Part shown: in pieces, positions 25,301 to 36,848 of the stretch | How the letters are laid out: the number at the start of each line of letters is the position of its first letter | How positions within the stretch are numbered: the stretch's first letter is position 1 | Source of the DNA: Lycium barbarum | Taxonomy: Eukaryota; Streptophyta; Magnoliopsida; Solanales; Solanaceae | DNA length: 64,000 bases | NCBI RefSeq assembly: GCF_019175385.1 | Contig: NC_083339.1 | Coordinates: forward strand, 43,739,330-43,803,329 | Reading direction: 5' to 3' | Notes under the pieces: generated by a model | Databases searched by the model: none | What the model was told of the DNA's origin: nothing | The model's input: only the letters and a program-made list of their open reading frames with translations | Made by a program: the position numbers and the translations under genes

Positions 25301-25356
25301 ATGTGTGGGCCCCACCCCAGCAAATAATCCGACGTTCAAAAATACGGGATATAACA
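22330..25356 (-). mobile_element. Nested minus-strand solo LTR (family B), 3 kb
   Basis: On the minus strand it begins TGTTATATCCCGTATTTTTG at 25356 and ends GGGGTTGGGTCGTGACA at 22330. Flanks are GAAAT (22325-22329) and GAAAG (25357-25361), a 5-bp target duplication with one mismatch. No coding sequence lies inside. A GGGCC-rich inverted-repeat stretch at about 24967-25008 precedes an AT-rich leader in its own orientation. It interrupts the Ogre leader ahead of ORF1 and is about 1.7 kb longer than the copy at 5821. Confidence 0.85.
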
Positions 25357-25391
25357 GAAAGGGGGAATCTTAACAGTGTTTTGTTTTGCAG

Positions 25392-26857
25392 ATGGAAAGA
25401 AGAATTCGGTTTAACATAGTTCTCGAGGCCCCGGACCTGCTTAGAATGGTTAGGAGATGCTCATCGTCGGACTATCAGTTGCACCCTGGGTCATTTACCC
25501 TCTATTATGACCATGAAGGGTTGCTCAGAACTAATAAAAGTGTCAATCGAGTACTGGGATGACAAGGAAATGTTGTTCCGTTTTGGTGACATAGAGATGA
25601 CTCCGTCCCTAGAAGAGATTAGGGATGCTATAAACAACAATGTAACTTGTCTAAGGAGGCGACATAAGCCGGACCATAATTTGCTATTCCCTCAGAAGCC
25701 GTTTATTGGTCAAATTCTGAAGTACTTTGCTTTGACTGAGGCACCCTGGGCACACGGGCCTACTTTATCCTTTAGAGCCCTGTACCGGAGATTCGGGGAC
25801 GTCACTGGGTATACTTTGTATCAAAGAGAGTTCAAAAGTCAAGAAGAGTGGGAAGCCGTCAGACCCTTAGCATTCACCATCGCCTTATTGGGTACTATAG
25901 TGTTCCCGAAAGATGAATCACTGGCTATAGACACCGGTGCGATCTATTTAGGCCAGGCTATCTTCTATGGCATAACCAAAGAACAAGAAACTAGGTATTT
26001 CGACCTAGCCCTATTATCTTGGCGGACATCTTCCGAGCCTAAGACAAATGCCGGAATCATTTCCGATACTTCTAAGTATGTAATATGCTGCTGCAATGGT
26101 GGATTATCAAACACCTCAACATGGCCAAAGAGGTTCAGGGTTGGAGTCGATAGAACAGGATAGACTGCCTCATAGATTACTGTCCAACTCTTGGATTTGT
26201 GTCCAAAACTGGTTGGGCTAATTTCTTCGCTAACTTGACTGAAGATCAGATTCAATGGATGTTCCCCGACTTCACATCTGAAACCATAGTAGTTCAAGGA
26301 ATAAATTGCCCATTTGTGCCATTAGTCGGGGTCTGAGGGATCCGCCCTTACTATCCATCCCAGGTTTTAAGGCAATTTGGGAGAAGGCAAGTAATACCCC
26401 AAGTAGGGAACCCCGGGAAGTTCATCATCGAACATACAGAACAGAAAATCAAGAATACTGGGATAATTCTCAGAGAATGGAATGGTCGTGTGAGGTGGGG
26501 ACCAGCCACCTTAGCCCCAGACAAGTTTGAAGCAGGATGTGACTCGGGCTACTATGAATGGCTGCAAGGTCATTTGGCCCACACACCTATCCCACGGCCC
26601 ATACTTCATCACGATATCCAAGAAGAAGATCACATGAAAGAACGTTTGGAAAGTACGGATGAGCGTTTGGCTAACATTCGAGAAGAATCGGATCTTGTGA
26701 TAGTATGAATAGAGCTGTATCATACACGTCTTCACATTCAGACCGCCTTTCGAAGGGCCAAAATAGGTCAAGCTTCAACATCAGCCGCTGGGGAGGACTT
26801 GGCTGATTTTACTGCTTTTGTTATTATAGCCCCATGTCAGCTTCATCATCTTTTGTA
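25392..26857 (+). pseudogene. Ogre ORF1 remnant (upstream of gag)
   Basis: Starts at ATG 25392 (MERRIRFNIVLEAPDLLR) just after a TTTTGCAG splice-acceptor-like stretch. A frameshift near 25500 leads to the longest open part, up to 26163, containing YWDDKEMLFRFGDIEMTP, PWAHGPTLSFRALYRRFG and RPLAFTIALLGTIVFPK. Further frameshifts near 26030 and later carry it on through WANFFANLTEDQIQWMFPD and a charged, coiled-coil-like tail (ERLESTDERLANIREESD), ending at about 26857. ORF1 of Ogre elements lies in this place and resembles plant mobile-domain proteins. Its function is not established. Non-functional here. Confidence 0.7.
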
Positions 26858-27170
26858 ATCCCTTCGAGGAAGATATTATTAATGGATGATAATTTTCAGG
26901 GCAATGGTTCATCTTTACAAATGGCACTTGCATGTTTCAAACGATTAAGACAGCCTTGGCTTAAAAAGCCTTCAGAACACACGTATTATAACTGTTTACA
27001 AATTACATGACTGCTTGCTACATGCTTCACATGCCTACTTGCTATATGTGCTATCATGTGTTAAAGCCTGAATACGATTGATCTAATGTTTTAAATTACA
27101 TACCTAAAAGAAAGACCAATTGACTTAAGACTTACCCTAGTTTATCTCCACTCAAAAAGGTTGACTTACA
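26858..27170 (+). other. Spacer between Ogre ORF1 and accessory ORF
   Basis: About 310 bp of AT-rich sequence with stops in all frames. I see no motif. Confidence 0.5.
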
Positions 27171-28400
27171 AATGGCAAACCAAGGAGATCAGAACATGCT
27201 CACCCTAGGAGTTATCGCTAAGTTTCTAAGACTCAAGGTTCAGCAAATGGAAGAGCATCTTCAAGAAATAGGAAAGAAGAATGAAGAGGTTGATGGGCTA
27301 CTGAATCTGGTCGGTAACCCACCGGAAGGGATATCATAAGAACAGTACTATGAAGAGAATGTCTCCGAGGAAGTAAGGAAGTTGGAGATGAACTACATAC
27401 TGCTGGAAAGGAGGCCAGAGACACCTCGAGAAAGAGCCCTAGAATAGGGAAATGGAAATTAGGGACCTAAATCCAACCCATGGATGATGGAGTCAGATCC
27501 ACAAGAAGAGTCAGAGGCTCAAGAGGAAGCCTCTGAACTACAAGAAGCTGAAGAAGAGCAACCAGAGAAAGTTGAGCCCCAGGATACAAAAAAAGAGGAG
27601 TTTGAACTTGTGGACATAGGGGTCTAGGAAGACCAAGAGCCTTTTGGTATGTTCCCCGAGTTTCAAGAAGAAGCAAATAATGCGAATGATGAGTCTTACT
27701 ATTATGCCCCTACCAACGAGGGGTCTGATTTCTATGCACCCTCACCTGAGCCAGTGCAAGATACCTTCTCTATGGTGCCAGGAAATTTTGGAAGAGCAGA
27801 CCCTCATCTACCTGCCTGGTGGAGCGTAGCCTTCAAAGCTCGATCTCCCCGTTCAAATTGGCTCCTCGACCCGTCAGTTGTAAGGATGTGTTCGAGAAAA
27901 TGCAAGCTGTGGTGATAACTTGCAGCACTCGAGCCAGACTACCAGCCCTCGAGTTGGTTTATGCCTACAAAAGATACCCGCTTCAGCACCATAAAGTGGG
28001 CCATACCTTGAATGAATGTTTGGGATTAAGGAGAAGGATTGTTAGCTTAATTGATGGTAGGATCATTGGAACTTTATAGGGGCCACTTACCCTACTAGTT
28101 CACGACCTTATCATCCCAGGAGAAGGAGTCACTGCCGAAACTCAGATCTGGCGATATGATGTCACAGTATTTGAGGAGACATATGCCCGCATCGTCTCAA
28201 CTTTGGCTACTTTGAGGAAAATCAGACCTGTGGAACCTATCCACGAGGCCGCGCCAATAGGGCCCAACAAGAACAAATTTTGCTTGTACCATACTGGAGC
28301 TATGGAACATGACATCGAAGAATCCTATGCATCTAAGCTCGAGCTCAAGCATATGATTAAGACGTGGGAGATTTTGGTCATCCTCCCGCCACAGTATTGA
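27171..28400 (+). pseudogene. Ogre second accessory ORF (gag-like, with Cys/His motifs)
   Basis: ATG at 27171 opens MANQGDQNMLTLGVIAKFLR. Then a coiled-coil-like stretch follows (EEHLQEIGKKNEEVDGLL), then an acidic Glu/Gln-rich region and an aromatic part (DESYYYAPTNEGSDFYAP). Towards the end come two short gag-like motifs: YPLQHHKVGHTLNECLGLRR near 27975-28034, and FCLYHTGAMEHDIEESYA near 28278-28331. These recall the CxxH..H..C motif of Ogre Gag (compare 30838-30882). At least three in-frame stops and several frameshifts break it. It lies between ORF1 and gag. I do not know its function. Confidence 0.5.
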
Positions 28401-29040
28401 GAAGAAAGGAAAAATAAGAGAGCGAGTTCGTAAGGATGGCGACTCGCAGAGCCACATTTTTGGGTAGATAGTAGGTGTCCCTCACTTTTGCACATAAAAA
28501 GTTACCCCCTCCTCACATGAATATGTAAGGAACCGCGCCGACCTGATGTCCATATGGAGGGATACGCGGGAAGCCCTAATTAGGCCTGGTCTGGATGTCT
28601 TTAGTTAGGTTTAGCCCAAAGGATATCTAGGAAAGAGTAAATATCCTTCTTTTGTAAAACGAACTATGATGAGGCCTGATTTCCCCTAGTTGGATATGTA
28701 GGCAGTCTACGTAAGACCCGGCCCCTACATAATATAAATTATAATTCCCCCCATTTGTTTAATTTTTGTAACAGGAAAAGGGTTTGCCGAAGTAAGTCAA
28801 CATCAAAGCCCATTGGACCAAGATCCACCTGAATCCAAAAAGGGCCCATAACCTCCGAACCTTTAGAACAAAGGATCGATCAGTATTCTGGCTGTAATAC
28901 ATGACTCTATGTGCTACGTATGCTCTTCAACACCAATATGTGATATCTTGCTTTTATATTTATATCCAAGTAACTAACTTTGTGTACCATTGTGTTATTC
29001 TTATAGTATAGAATGAGGCCGATTAGTTTAGTACTGAAAG
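28401..29040 (+). other. Spacer ahead of Ogre gag
   Basis: No coding frame. It contains TGGCGACTCGCAGAGCC at about 28438, which resembles the start of the primer site at 21729. This may be a chance match or a second copy of LTR-edge sequence. Confidence 0.4.
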
Positions 29041-31100
29041 TTGGCATACTTCACAAGATCAAAGCCCGGATTAGCATCCCTCTCGAAAGAAGATAAAGGA
29101 AAAGAGAAAATGACTATCACACCGGATAATGGTGGAAATGAGCTCCTGCTCCGTGAGGGAGATACCCAAGACCCACAGGAAGTATCAACTCAAGAAGATA
29201 TGATCACGACATTACTAACTGTCGTCACGGCCCTCCAAGAAAAGGTGGCTAGGAATGAGGCAGCCAATGCTGACAACGACGCCTCGACTGAAGGAAAAAG
29301 GCCTCCTCCTCCCATTCCTTCACCGAGCTCTCCAATGCCTGATCACTTCCCCATCTACCCACCAGGAACCATCCCACCTCTATTAAATCCAACTGACCCG
29401 AATAACGTTCGTGTTTCTTACCGCAATCCCCAGCCGGTGTGCAACAATACAGTAAATCAACCACGTGTTTCAGCTCTGCCAACAGGGCAAACTACGTATG
29501 TTCCATTAAACCATCTTACTCACCAAACAATGTCTTTATACACTCCCAATGTCCCAAATGAATCTTCTCTAGGACACAAAGAACTAGACAAATATGAGGG
29601 AATGGAGAAGGCCCGGAGGGCTGAACACGACAAACGTGAGAGGAATACGGGAAACAAATGGAGGAACTATTGAAAAGGTCCAACAGGACCACTAGAAAGT
29701 CCATAGGGTTAAGATACGATGATCTGTGCATGCATCCAGACTTGGACTTGCTGGAAGGACTTAAGATCCTAAAGTTTGAAGTGTTCAATGGAACAGGGAA
29801 TCCCAAAGCACATCTTCGGTCCTATTGTTACTAGTTGTTCGGCATTGAAAAGAACGAACCTCTGATTATACGACTATTCAGCTGAGGTTTAACTGGCGAG
29901 GCCATTGAATGGTTCGCAACCCAAGACATGCGTCAATAGTTTACTTGGGAAGACATTGCAGAAAGCTTCATGGAGAGATTTCGATTCAACGTCGAAACAG
30001 TGCCCGACCGATACTACCTTGAAAAGGTCAACCAAAAGTCAACTGAGAACTACAGAGAGTTCGCCAGCTGATGGACGACCGAAATAGCCCATATGCAGCC
30101 ACCAATGTGTGAGGGAGAACTGGTCTCCGTATTCATCAGATCACAGGAACCAGACTTCTATGACAGAATGTTATCTATGGACGAGAGGCCCTTCGCTGAA
30201 TTAGTCAAGATGGGAGAGGCCATAGAAGATGGTCTCAAGTCTGGTAAGATCATCAGCATCTTCAACAAGGCATCTGGACAAGCCTCTGCAGAAGTCTTCC
30301 GTAAAAAAAAAAAAAAAAAAAAAAAAGGACGTGGCGAGCATATCCCACATACCAAGCCCAAACCCTAAAAGGTGGGAAGAACCACAATCTTCTCAAATAA
30401 CTCCGCTCCCTGTCAATTACCCGACTTCACCTTACTGCCCTACACTCATATTCTATGCACAGCCAAGCTTTGCCACTACTGTACCGGCTTATGTGGCTTC
30501 ACCAAGTGCCTGAGTACCTGCTTCTGTTTACCAAGCACCACCATAACAAACTTGTCAAGCACCACAACAGAATTACCAGAAAGCAGCCCATGCTTACCGC
30601 CCACCACAAAACAACCCACCATAAATCCATCCACCACCGCATTACCAAAATTAACCACCACCACCATCATAAAATGCTCCACGTCCTGGTTTCGAGAGGA
30701 AGCTAGTAAGAGAATTTACAATACTACTTGAAACAAGGGCTTGACTCTTTGAAAGGTTACACGCTGCAAGTTTAATCCAGAAAGTCCCTCCAAACCTGGC
30801 TCAGCCCGGGAATAGGTTTATCAAGGCCGATCAGACTTGCGCCTATCATTCAAGGGGCAATGGGCATAGCACAGAAGACTGCATAAATCTCAAACATTAG
30901 ATCCAAGATCTGATTCACAGAGAAGAGATATCATCTTGGAAAACGAAGCTCCCAATGTAAACACGAACCCATTGCCCAACCATGGAAACAACGAAGTCCA
31001 CATGATTAAAAAGGACGAAGACTGGGAAGTTTGCAGGGAATTGGACCCCTGAACGATTAAGTCCATTGAACAAACAGTAACTTCCCTCACACTCCAGGAT
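29041..31100 (+). pseudogene. gag: Ogre gag remnant
   Basis: The frame opens AYFTRSKPGLASLSKED after a TTG where ATG would be expected, so the start codon is probably lost. A Pro-rich linker follows (RPPPPIPSPSSPMPDHF), then after a frameshift near 29660 the conserved capsid region (LKFEVFNGTGNPKAHLRS, LTGEAIEWFATQD, FMERFRFNVETVPDRYYL, MQPPMCEGELVSVFIRSQE). A 24-A run at 30303-30326 shifts the frame. Further on is the zinc-knuckle-like CAYHSRGNGHSTEDC at 30838-30882. Many stops are present, for example at 29833, 29881 and 29937. Gag would form the particle and bind RNA. Confidence 0.8.
30303..30326 (+). repeat. Poly-A tract, 24 nt, inside Ogre gag
   Basis: 24 A replace what was probably a shorter Lys-rich stretch and put gag out of frame with its downstream part. 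Tract length may vary between reads. Confidence 0.9.
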
Positions 31101-31589
31101 CGTCCTAATTTCAAGGTCATGATCCCGGCACCAGAAATTTCAAAGGCTATACCAAGTTTCAGAAACTTAGTCCCAGCACTGGTGGTGGCTCAGGTGGCAC
31201 GATAGATAGTGCCAGCTCCAAAAGAATCAGTCACTGTGCAAGCAGCCATAGCCCAAGGCATGACTCGCTTAGGAAGATGCTACACCCCTTAAGAACTAGC
31301 CAAAAATGCTGCGAAAATGGAAAACACCCAGAAGAGAGTAATAGCTGAAGGAGAAGTCGACGATTTCTGGAGGCGTATGCAGCCAAAGGATTATTCAATT
31401 GTTGAGCATCTGAAGAAAACACAGCACAAATATCAGTGTTAGCACCACTGGCAGCTTGCCATCACACAGGTAAGCTTTCATGAAAGTGTTAGATGATGCA
31501 CACGTGCCAGCAGGTAGTGAGGATCTAGCCGGGTTAGTAGCACACGTCGTTGGAGATCACAAAATTTGCTTCTTCAAAGAAGAGTTGCT

Positions 31590-32290
31590 AGTTGAAGGAA
31601 CCTCCTAAAACAGAGCTCTTTACATCACTTTGGAATGCCGTGACAAAGCAATAGGAAAGATGCTCATAGATAATAGAGCAAGACTCAGCATTTGTCCTTT
31701 AACCACATTAACATAGCTCGGCTACGACATTGGCCAAATCCTCCAGAGCGAGATGAACGTTAGAGCATTTGACGGGTCCCAAAGTTATTCCTTGGGAGAG
31801 ACAGATCTAAACATCCAGATTGGACCTGCTTCCTTCATAGTAGAGTTCCAAGTCATGGCAATCACCGCCAAATACAATCTACTCTTGGGAAGACTGTGGA
31901 TACACTCTGCGGGTGTTGTACCATCAACGTTGCACCAGGCCATGAAGTTTGACTGGCAAGGCCAAGAGATTGTAATCACAGCCGAAAAGGATACACAGAA
32001 ATATCCTTACAACATCATACCGGTAATTGAATGAAATCTTAACATGTCTGACTTCCACGTGGTGGAATATATCGGGGCAACCCACACTGAAGAGAAAGAT
32101 GACCAACCAATGCCATCAGTTTACAAAATAATTGCCTCCACGATGCTGAGAAAGGGTTTTGAGATAGGGAAAGGTCTAGGAAAAGATTCAAAGGGCATAA
32201 TTGAACCTGTGCCAATCCCAAGAAAAATTACCATTTTGGCCTCGGCTATATCCCTAGCAAGGATGAGTTCACGAAAGGCATCTTAAAAAA
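31590..32290 (+). pseudogene. Ogre protease remnant with G-patch-like tail
   Basis: Protease-like sequence: LIDNRARLSICPLTTL (Asp codon at 31669-31671), MNVRAFDGSQSYSLGE, QVMAITAKYNLLLGRLWIH and VPSTLHQAMKFDWQ. The usual Asp-(Ser/Thr/Asn)-Gly loop has lost its Gly (IDNR), so the enzyme would be dead. An in-frame TAG lies at 31714-31716. After the protease comes KGFEIGKGLGKDSKGIIEP (about 32148-32204), which resembles the glycine-rich G-patch motif found after the protease in some retroelements. A frameshift near 32230 separates it from a GLGYIPSKDEF continuation. Confidence 0.7.
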
Positions 32291-32523
32291 ATCAAAAGAC
32301 GAGGAATTGACCTTAGCCTATCCCAGAGTTGTACAAGTCATTTCCTAAGAGGATATCAATAAAGGCGGACGATGAAGCTGATGAGGTTTTTAGATTGTTG
32401 TTTCAAGAAGCAGAATGTTGCGCGATCATAGAAGGATGCCAAGAGATGCCAACCATACACAGTCTGAGGCCGAGGGAGTACCTGGACAATTGGACATCCA
32501 ATCCACTCTTGGCTCCTCGGTAG

Positions 32524-32793
32524 AGAGATGTGCTTTCTTTAGAAAATCTTTTTGCTAAAAACGACAATAATCGGTCGAGGCCCAACTGATCGCCCTTTTC
32601 AAAAATTTACCTCATGATGTTTGATCCGATATTGTTCCGGATCAGGATCACAGTTTGTAATCAGTTATTTTCAAATTAATGAAAAGCCTCGATTCGCACA
32701 AAATCATTATTTTTAATAACAATAAAATGCTCGCTATAAAACCTGCAAAATAAATAGTAATAAAACTTAATATTACTTGCCTCACCTTTTCAG
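32524..32793 (+). other. Intron-like spacer between Ogre protease and RT
   Basis: AT-rich, full of stops in every frame, and ended by a strong acceptor-like CTTGCCTCACCTTTTCAG at 32793. Coding sequence for RT resumes soon after. Ogre elements are known for an intron at this place. I cannot fix the donor from sequence alone. Confidence 0.45.
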
Positions 32794-35700
32794 TAATAAT
32801 AGTAATAAAACAACCGAGAATGTCATGACATATTGTGAAACGGACGAGGAGAATAACTAACAAGAGTACGAGGAGTACGACAAAGAAACAATGATGCCAG
32901 AGGGCCTGGTAGAAGAGCTGGAAGAATTGGAAGATAAGAAAAAGCCAAACATGGATGAAACCGAGGTGGTCAACCTCAGTGACAAAGAAAATGTCAAAGA
33001 AATACGAATCAGTGCTCACTTAGAAACACTAAGGAAAGAAGAGCTCGTAGCTCTGTTAAAGGAATACGTTGACGTCTTCGCCTGGTCATACATTGATATG
33101 CCAGGATTGAGTACTGAAATAGTGGCCCATATATTGCCCATAAAAGGAGGATTCGCGCCGGTCAAGTAAAAGGCCCAGACATTTAAGCCAGACATGAGTA
33201 TCAGGATTCAGGACGAAGTGGAGAAACAAATCGAGTCCGGAATAGTGGAGGTAACATCTTACCCCACTTGGATGGCCAACATAGTGCCAGTACCCAAGAA
33301 GGATGGAAAAATCTGAATCAGTGTAGACTACTGAGATCTCAACCGGGCCAGTCCAAATGATAACTTACCCTTTCCGAACATCCATATTCTCATAGACAAT
33401 TGCGACAAGCACGAGTTGCAGTCTTTTGTGGATTGTTTCGCCGGATACCACCAGATACTAATGAGTGAAGAAGATGATATAAAGACAACTTTCATCACCC
33501 CTTGGGGAGTCTACATAATGCCATTCGACCTCAAGAATGCCGACGCCACATATATGAGAGCCATGACTACCTTGTTCCATGACATGAAGCACCGAGAAAT
33601 CGAGTCTATGTGGATGATGTCATCATAAAGTCAAAAGAAAGCTTAGAACATACCAAACACCTGCGTAAATTCTTTGACAGGCTTCGCAAATTCAACCTGA
33701 AGCTAAACCCGACAAAATGCGCGTTTGGAGTGCTAGCGGGTAAATTGCTAAGGTTCATAGTCAGTCGTAGAGGCATTGAGTTAGACCTCACGGAAATCAA
33801 GGCAATTCAGGAACTACCATCTCCCAAAATCAAGAAAGAAGTCATGAGTTTCTTGGGAAGGCTGAACTACATCGGGCGATTCATAGCCCAGTCAACTGTG
33901 ATTGTGGAACCAATCCTTAAATTTCTCAAGAAGGACGCTCCCACAAAATATCCAGAAGAATGCCAAGGCGTTCAACAAAATAGAGAATATCTCTCCAATC
34001 CTCCCGTCCTAGTGCCACCCAGGACAAGGAGTCATCTGCTACTGTACCTGTCAGTATCAGAAAATACTTTCAGGTGTATGCTCGCCTAACATGATGAGAA
34101 GGGAAAAAGGAACATTCCATCTACTATCTGACCAAGAAGTTCACATCCTGCGAGTCAAGATACACACTCGTAGAGAAAACATGCTGCGCCCTAACCTGGA
34201 TCGCCCAAAAGCTAAGGCATTACTTGTTGGTGTTCACTACTCACCTCATCTCTAGAGATATATCTTTCGGCAACCAATGCCCGTGGGAAAGTTAGCTAAA
34301 TGGCAGATGCTGATAAGTGAATTCGACATTGTGTACATAGCACAAAAGGCAATCAAAAGGCAAGCCCTAGCCGACTTGCTGGCGGAAAGTCCCGTCGATG
34401 ATAAACTCAAACCATTACAGACTTTCTAACCAGACAATGAAGTAATGGCTAGGGAAGAAGAGCTGGTCGATCCCTACACGGGATGGAGACTGTTCTTCGA
34501 CGGAGCAGTCAACTACAAAGGATCCGGCATCGGAGCAGTATTGATAGTAGAAACAGGACAACACTACCCGGTGGCCGCAAAACTCAACTTCAGGTGTACC
34601 AACAACATGGCCGAATACGAAGCATGTATTCTCAGCCTCAAAATGGTTGTGGACATGGACATACAAGAGTTGTAGGTAATCGGAGATTCCAACTTGCTTA
34701 TCAATCAAGTGAAAGGAAATTGGGCAACCAAGAATGACAAAATACTACCATATGTAAACATAGTATAGAGACTGTGCGGAAGATTCAAAAGCATTGATCT
34801 AGGCATACTCCGAGGGCTCAAAACAAATTTGCTGACGCATTAACTACAATATCCTCCATGATTCAGTACCCTGAGAGTACCTCATTGATCCGATAGAGAT
34901 CGTTCTGAAATAAGAACAAGCTCACTATGCTCACATCGAGGCAGAGCCAGATGACAAACCATGGTACGGTGACATTAAGGCTTACTTGGAGAAAAGAGAG
35001 TATCCCCCAGAAAGTTCAGCAAATCAGAAGAAAACCATCAGGAGACTAGCTAATGGATTCTTCCTGAACAAAGAAGTATTGTACAAAAGAACACCCGATC
35101 TTGGGTTACTCAGATGTGTGGACGCCGAAGAGGCCATAAAATTGCTGAAAGAGGTATACGAGGGGGCATGTCGACCTCACATGAATGGATTTATCCTGAC
35201 CAAGAAAATCTTGAGGACGTGATACTACTGGATGACCATGGAGCATGACTCCTGTAAATTTGTGCAAAATGCCATCAATGTCAGATACATGGAGACTTAA
35301 TTAAGGTTCCTGCGAAAGAACTACATGAAATGAGCTCCTCTTAGCCATTTGTAGCATGGGATATGGACATCGTCGAACCCATCGAGCCACCGACATCCAA
35401 TGGAAATCATTTCATCTTAGTCGCCATCGACTACTTCACCAAGTGGGTGGAAGCAACCTCTCACAAATCAGTAACCAAGAAAGTCATGGCTGACTTCTTC
35501 AAGAGCAATCTCATATGTCGCTTCGGTGTGCCTGAGTCCATCATAACAAATAATGGAGAAAATCTAAACAGCCATCTGATGAAAGACATTTGTGAACAAT
35601 TCAAGATAGCTAACCGGAACTCTAACGCCTATTGGTCATAGATGAATGGAGTCATAGAGCTGCCAACAAGAGCATCGAAAGAACCTTGTGAAAGATGATT

Positions 35701-36157
35701 GATAACTACAAGAATTGGCACGAGTAGCTGTCTTATGCTTTATTGGGGTACAGAACGACCAACCGGACATCTACCAGAGCAACCCCATATCATTTTGTTT
35801 ACGGCACAACAGCGGTCATACCCGCAGAAGTAGAAATTCCTTTACTCAAGATCATCTAAGAAGCAAAACTGAACGATGCAGAATGGTTCAGAAATCGCTA
35901 TGAGCAGTTGGCTATGATCGACGAAAAAATAATGATGGCAGTATGCCACGGACAGCTATACAGACAGAGAATGTCCTGAGCTTTCAACGAACGGGTCAGA
36001 ACCCGACTCTTCCAAATTAGGCAACTCGTACTCAGGCGAGTCTTCCCTTACCAAGAAGAATACAAAGGGAAATTTGTGCCGAACTGGCAAGGACCATACA
36101 TGGTCAGAAAAGTACTTTCGGGAGGAGCCGTGGTCCTAGACGAAATGGATGGATAGT
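32794..36157 (+). pseudogene. pol: Ogre RT, RNase H, second RNase H and integrase remnant
   Basis: RT: VDVFAWSYIDMPGLSTEIVA, YPTWMANIVPVPKKDGK, ELQSFVDCFAGYHQI, then the YVDD catalytic site at 33607-33618, reached only after a frameshift from the preceding segment. A short deletion lies before MPFDLKNA. First RNase H: ESRYTLVEKTCCALTW region near 34150. Second RNase H: WRLFFDGAVNYKGSGIGAVL and NNMAEYEACILSLKM (34484-34660), the extra domain typical of the Tat lineage. Integrase: GACRPHMNGF zinc-finger part, then VAIDYFTKWVEATSHKSVTK and FGVPESIITNNGENLNSHLM, where Asn replaces the expected second catalytic Asp. Dozens of stops and frameshifts. Sequence breaks off after VVLDEMDG. Confidence 0.85.
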
Positions 36158-36643
36158 GATAAGGATGTAAAGGATTAGAGAGCCTGACTAATGAACTACA
36201 AGGAGTCGGTACAGTGTGTATTTAAGATCAACGGGTATAAAAGGATAGCCGAGATGGCACCGCACGAGTAAATGCAAAGAGGGCGCCGTAAATGAGAAAG
36301 GTAAATGCGCACTAACAGGGAAACAAGGAGTAAGAAAATGGGAGTACTCGCAAAACGACGAGTAGTTATGGCATGGCAAGGAAAAGCTACGACAATATAA
36401 ACAGAATGAGAGCGGGATATTAGTTAATTTTTTATCATGTACATGAGGACAAAGAAGTGAAAGAAGTTGACTCAATGCAATAAAAAGGGTTAAGGAAGAA
36501 TGAGAAGAGACTGACCCAATTTATAGTTTAAGCACATAGTAATCGGACTCTAAGGGGAGAATAACTACTCTGGGGAATCAAAGATAATGTCTTGGGTTTA
36601 CAAACTATGACATTCGAGGATGAATGTTTTAAGGGGGGAATGA
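36158..36643 (+). other. 3' internal end of a chromovirus (family G) with polypurine tract
   Basis: Noncoding. Ends with ACATTCGAGGATGAATG and a purine run AAGGGGGGAATGA (36631-36643) directly before an LTR start. The matching part of Del-1 (44476-44509) reads ACATTCGAGGACGAATG then AAAAGGGGGGAAGAA, so this is the 3' end of a related element. Its coding part and 5' LTR are absent, which means the Ogre/family G junction near 36157 is a deletion or recombination breakpoint. Confidence 0.65.
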
Positions 36644-36848
36644 TGTTACACCCCAAAATAATTCGTGCTACTAAGATTGTCGACGGCTTAGTATGAGCTC
36701 AAAGAAGAGTAAAGTCATACAGGGATTAGGGATGAAGAATATATGATCTGAGTATAAAAATATATATGTATATATATATATATATGACATTTGGAGACCA
36801 TATGGGGTGAATCAGTTCATACGTTACTTGATGAAAAGCCCTCGTTAC

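Larger units (their letters stand above)
15749..36157 (+). mobile_element. Ogre-like (Tat lineage) Ty3/gypsy element, 3' end lost
   Basis: Order: long LTR, primer site TGGCGACTCTGCTGGGGAC at 21729, long leader with a nested LTR, ORF1, a second accessory ORF, gag, protease, intron-like spacer, RT, two RNase H domains, integrase. An ORF ahead of gag, a spacer between protease and RT, and a second RNase H are hallmarks of Ogre/Tat elements. About 17.4 kb remains once the nested LTR is removed. Every ORF has stops and frameshifts. The integrase breaks off at about 36157 and no 3' LTR was found. Confidence 0.85.

Noticed and set aside
28438..28455. Second Ogre primer site (TGGCGACTCGCAGAGCC)
   Set aside because: It matches only the first part of the site at 21729 and no LTR edge lies before it.
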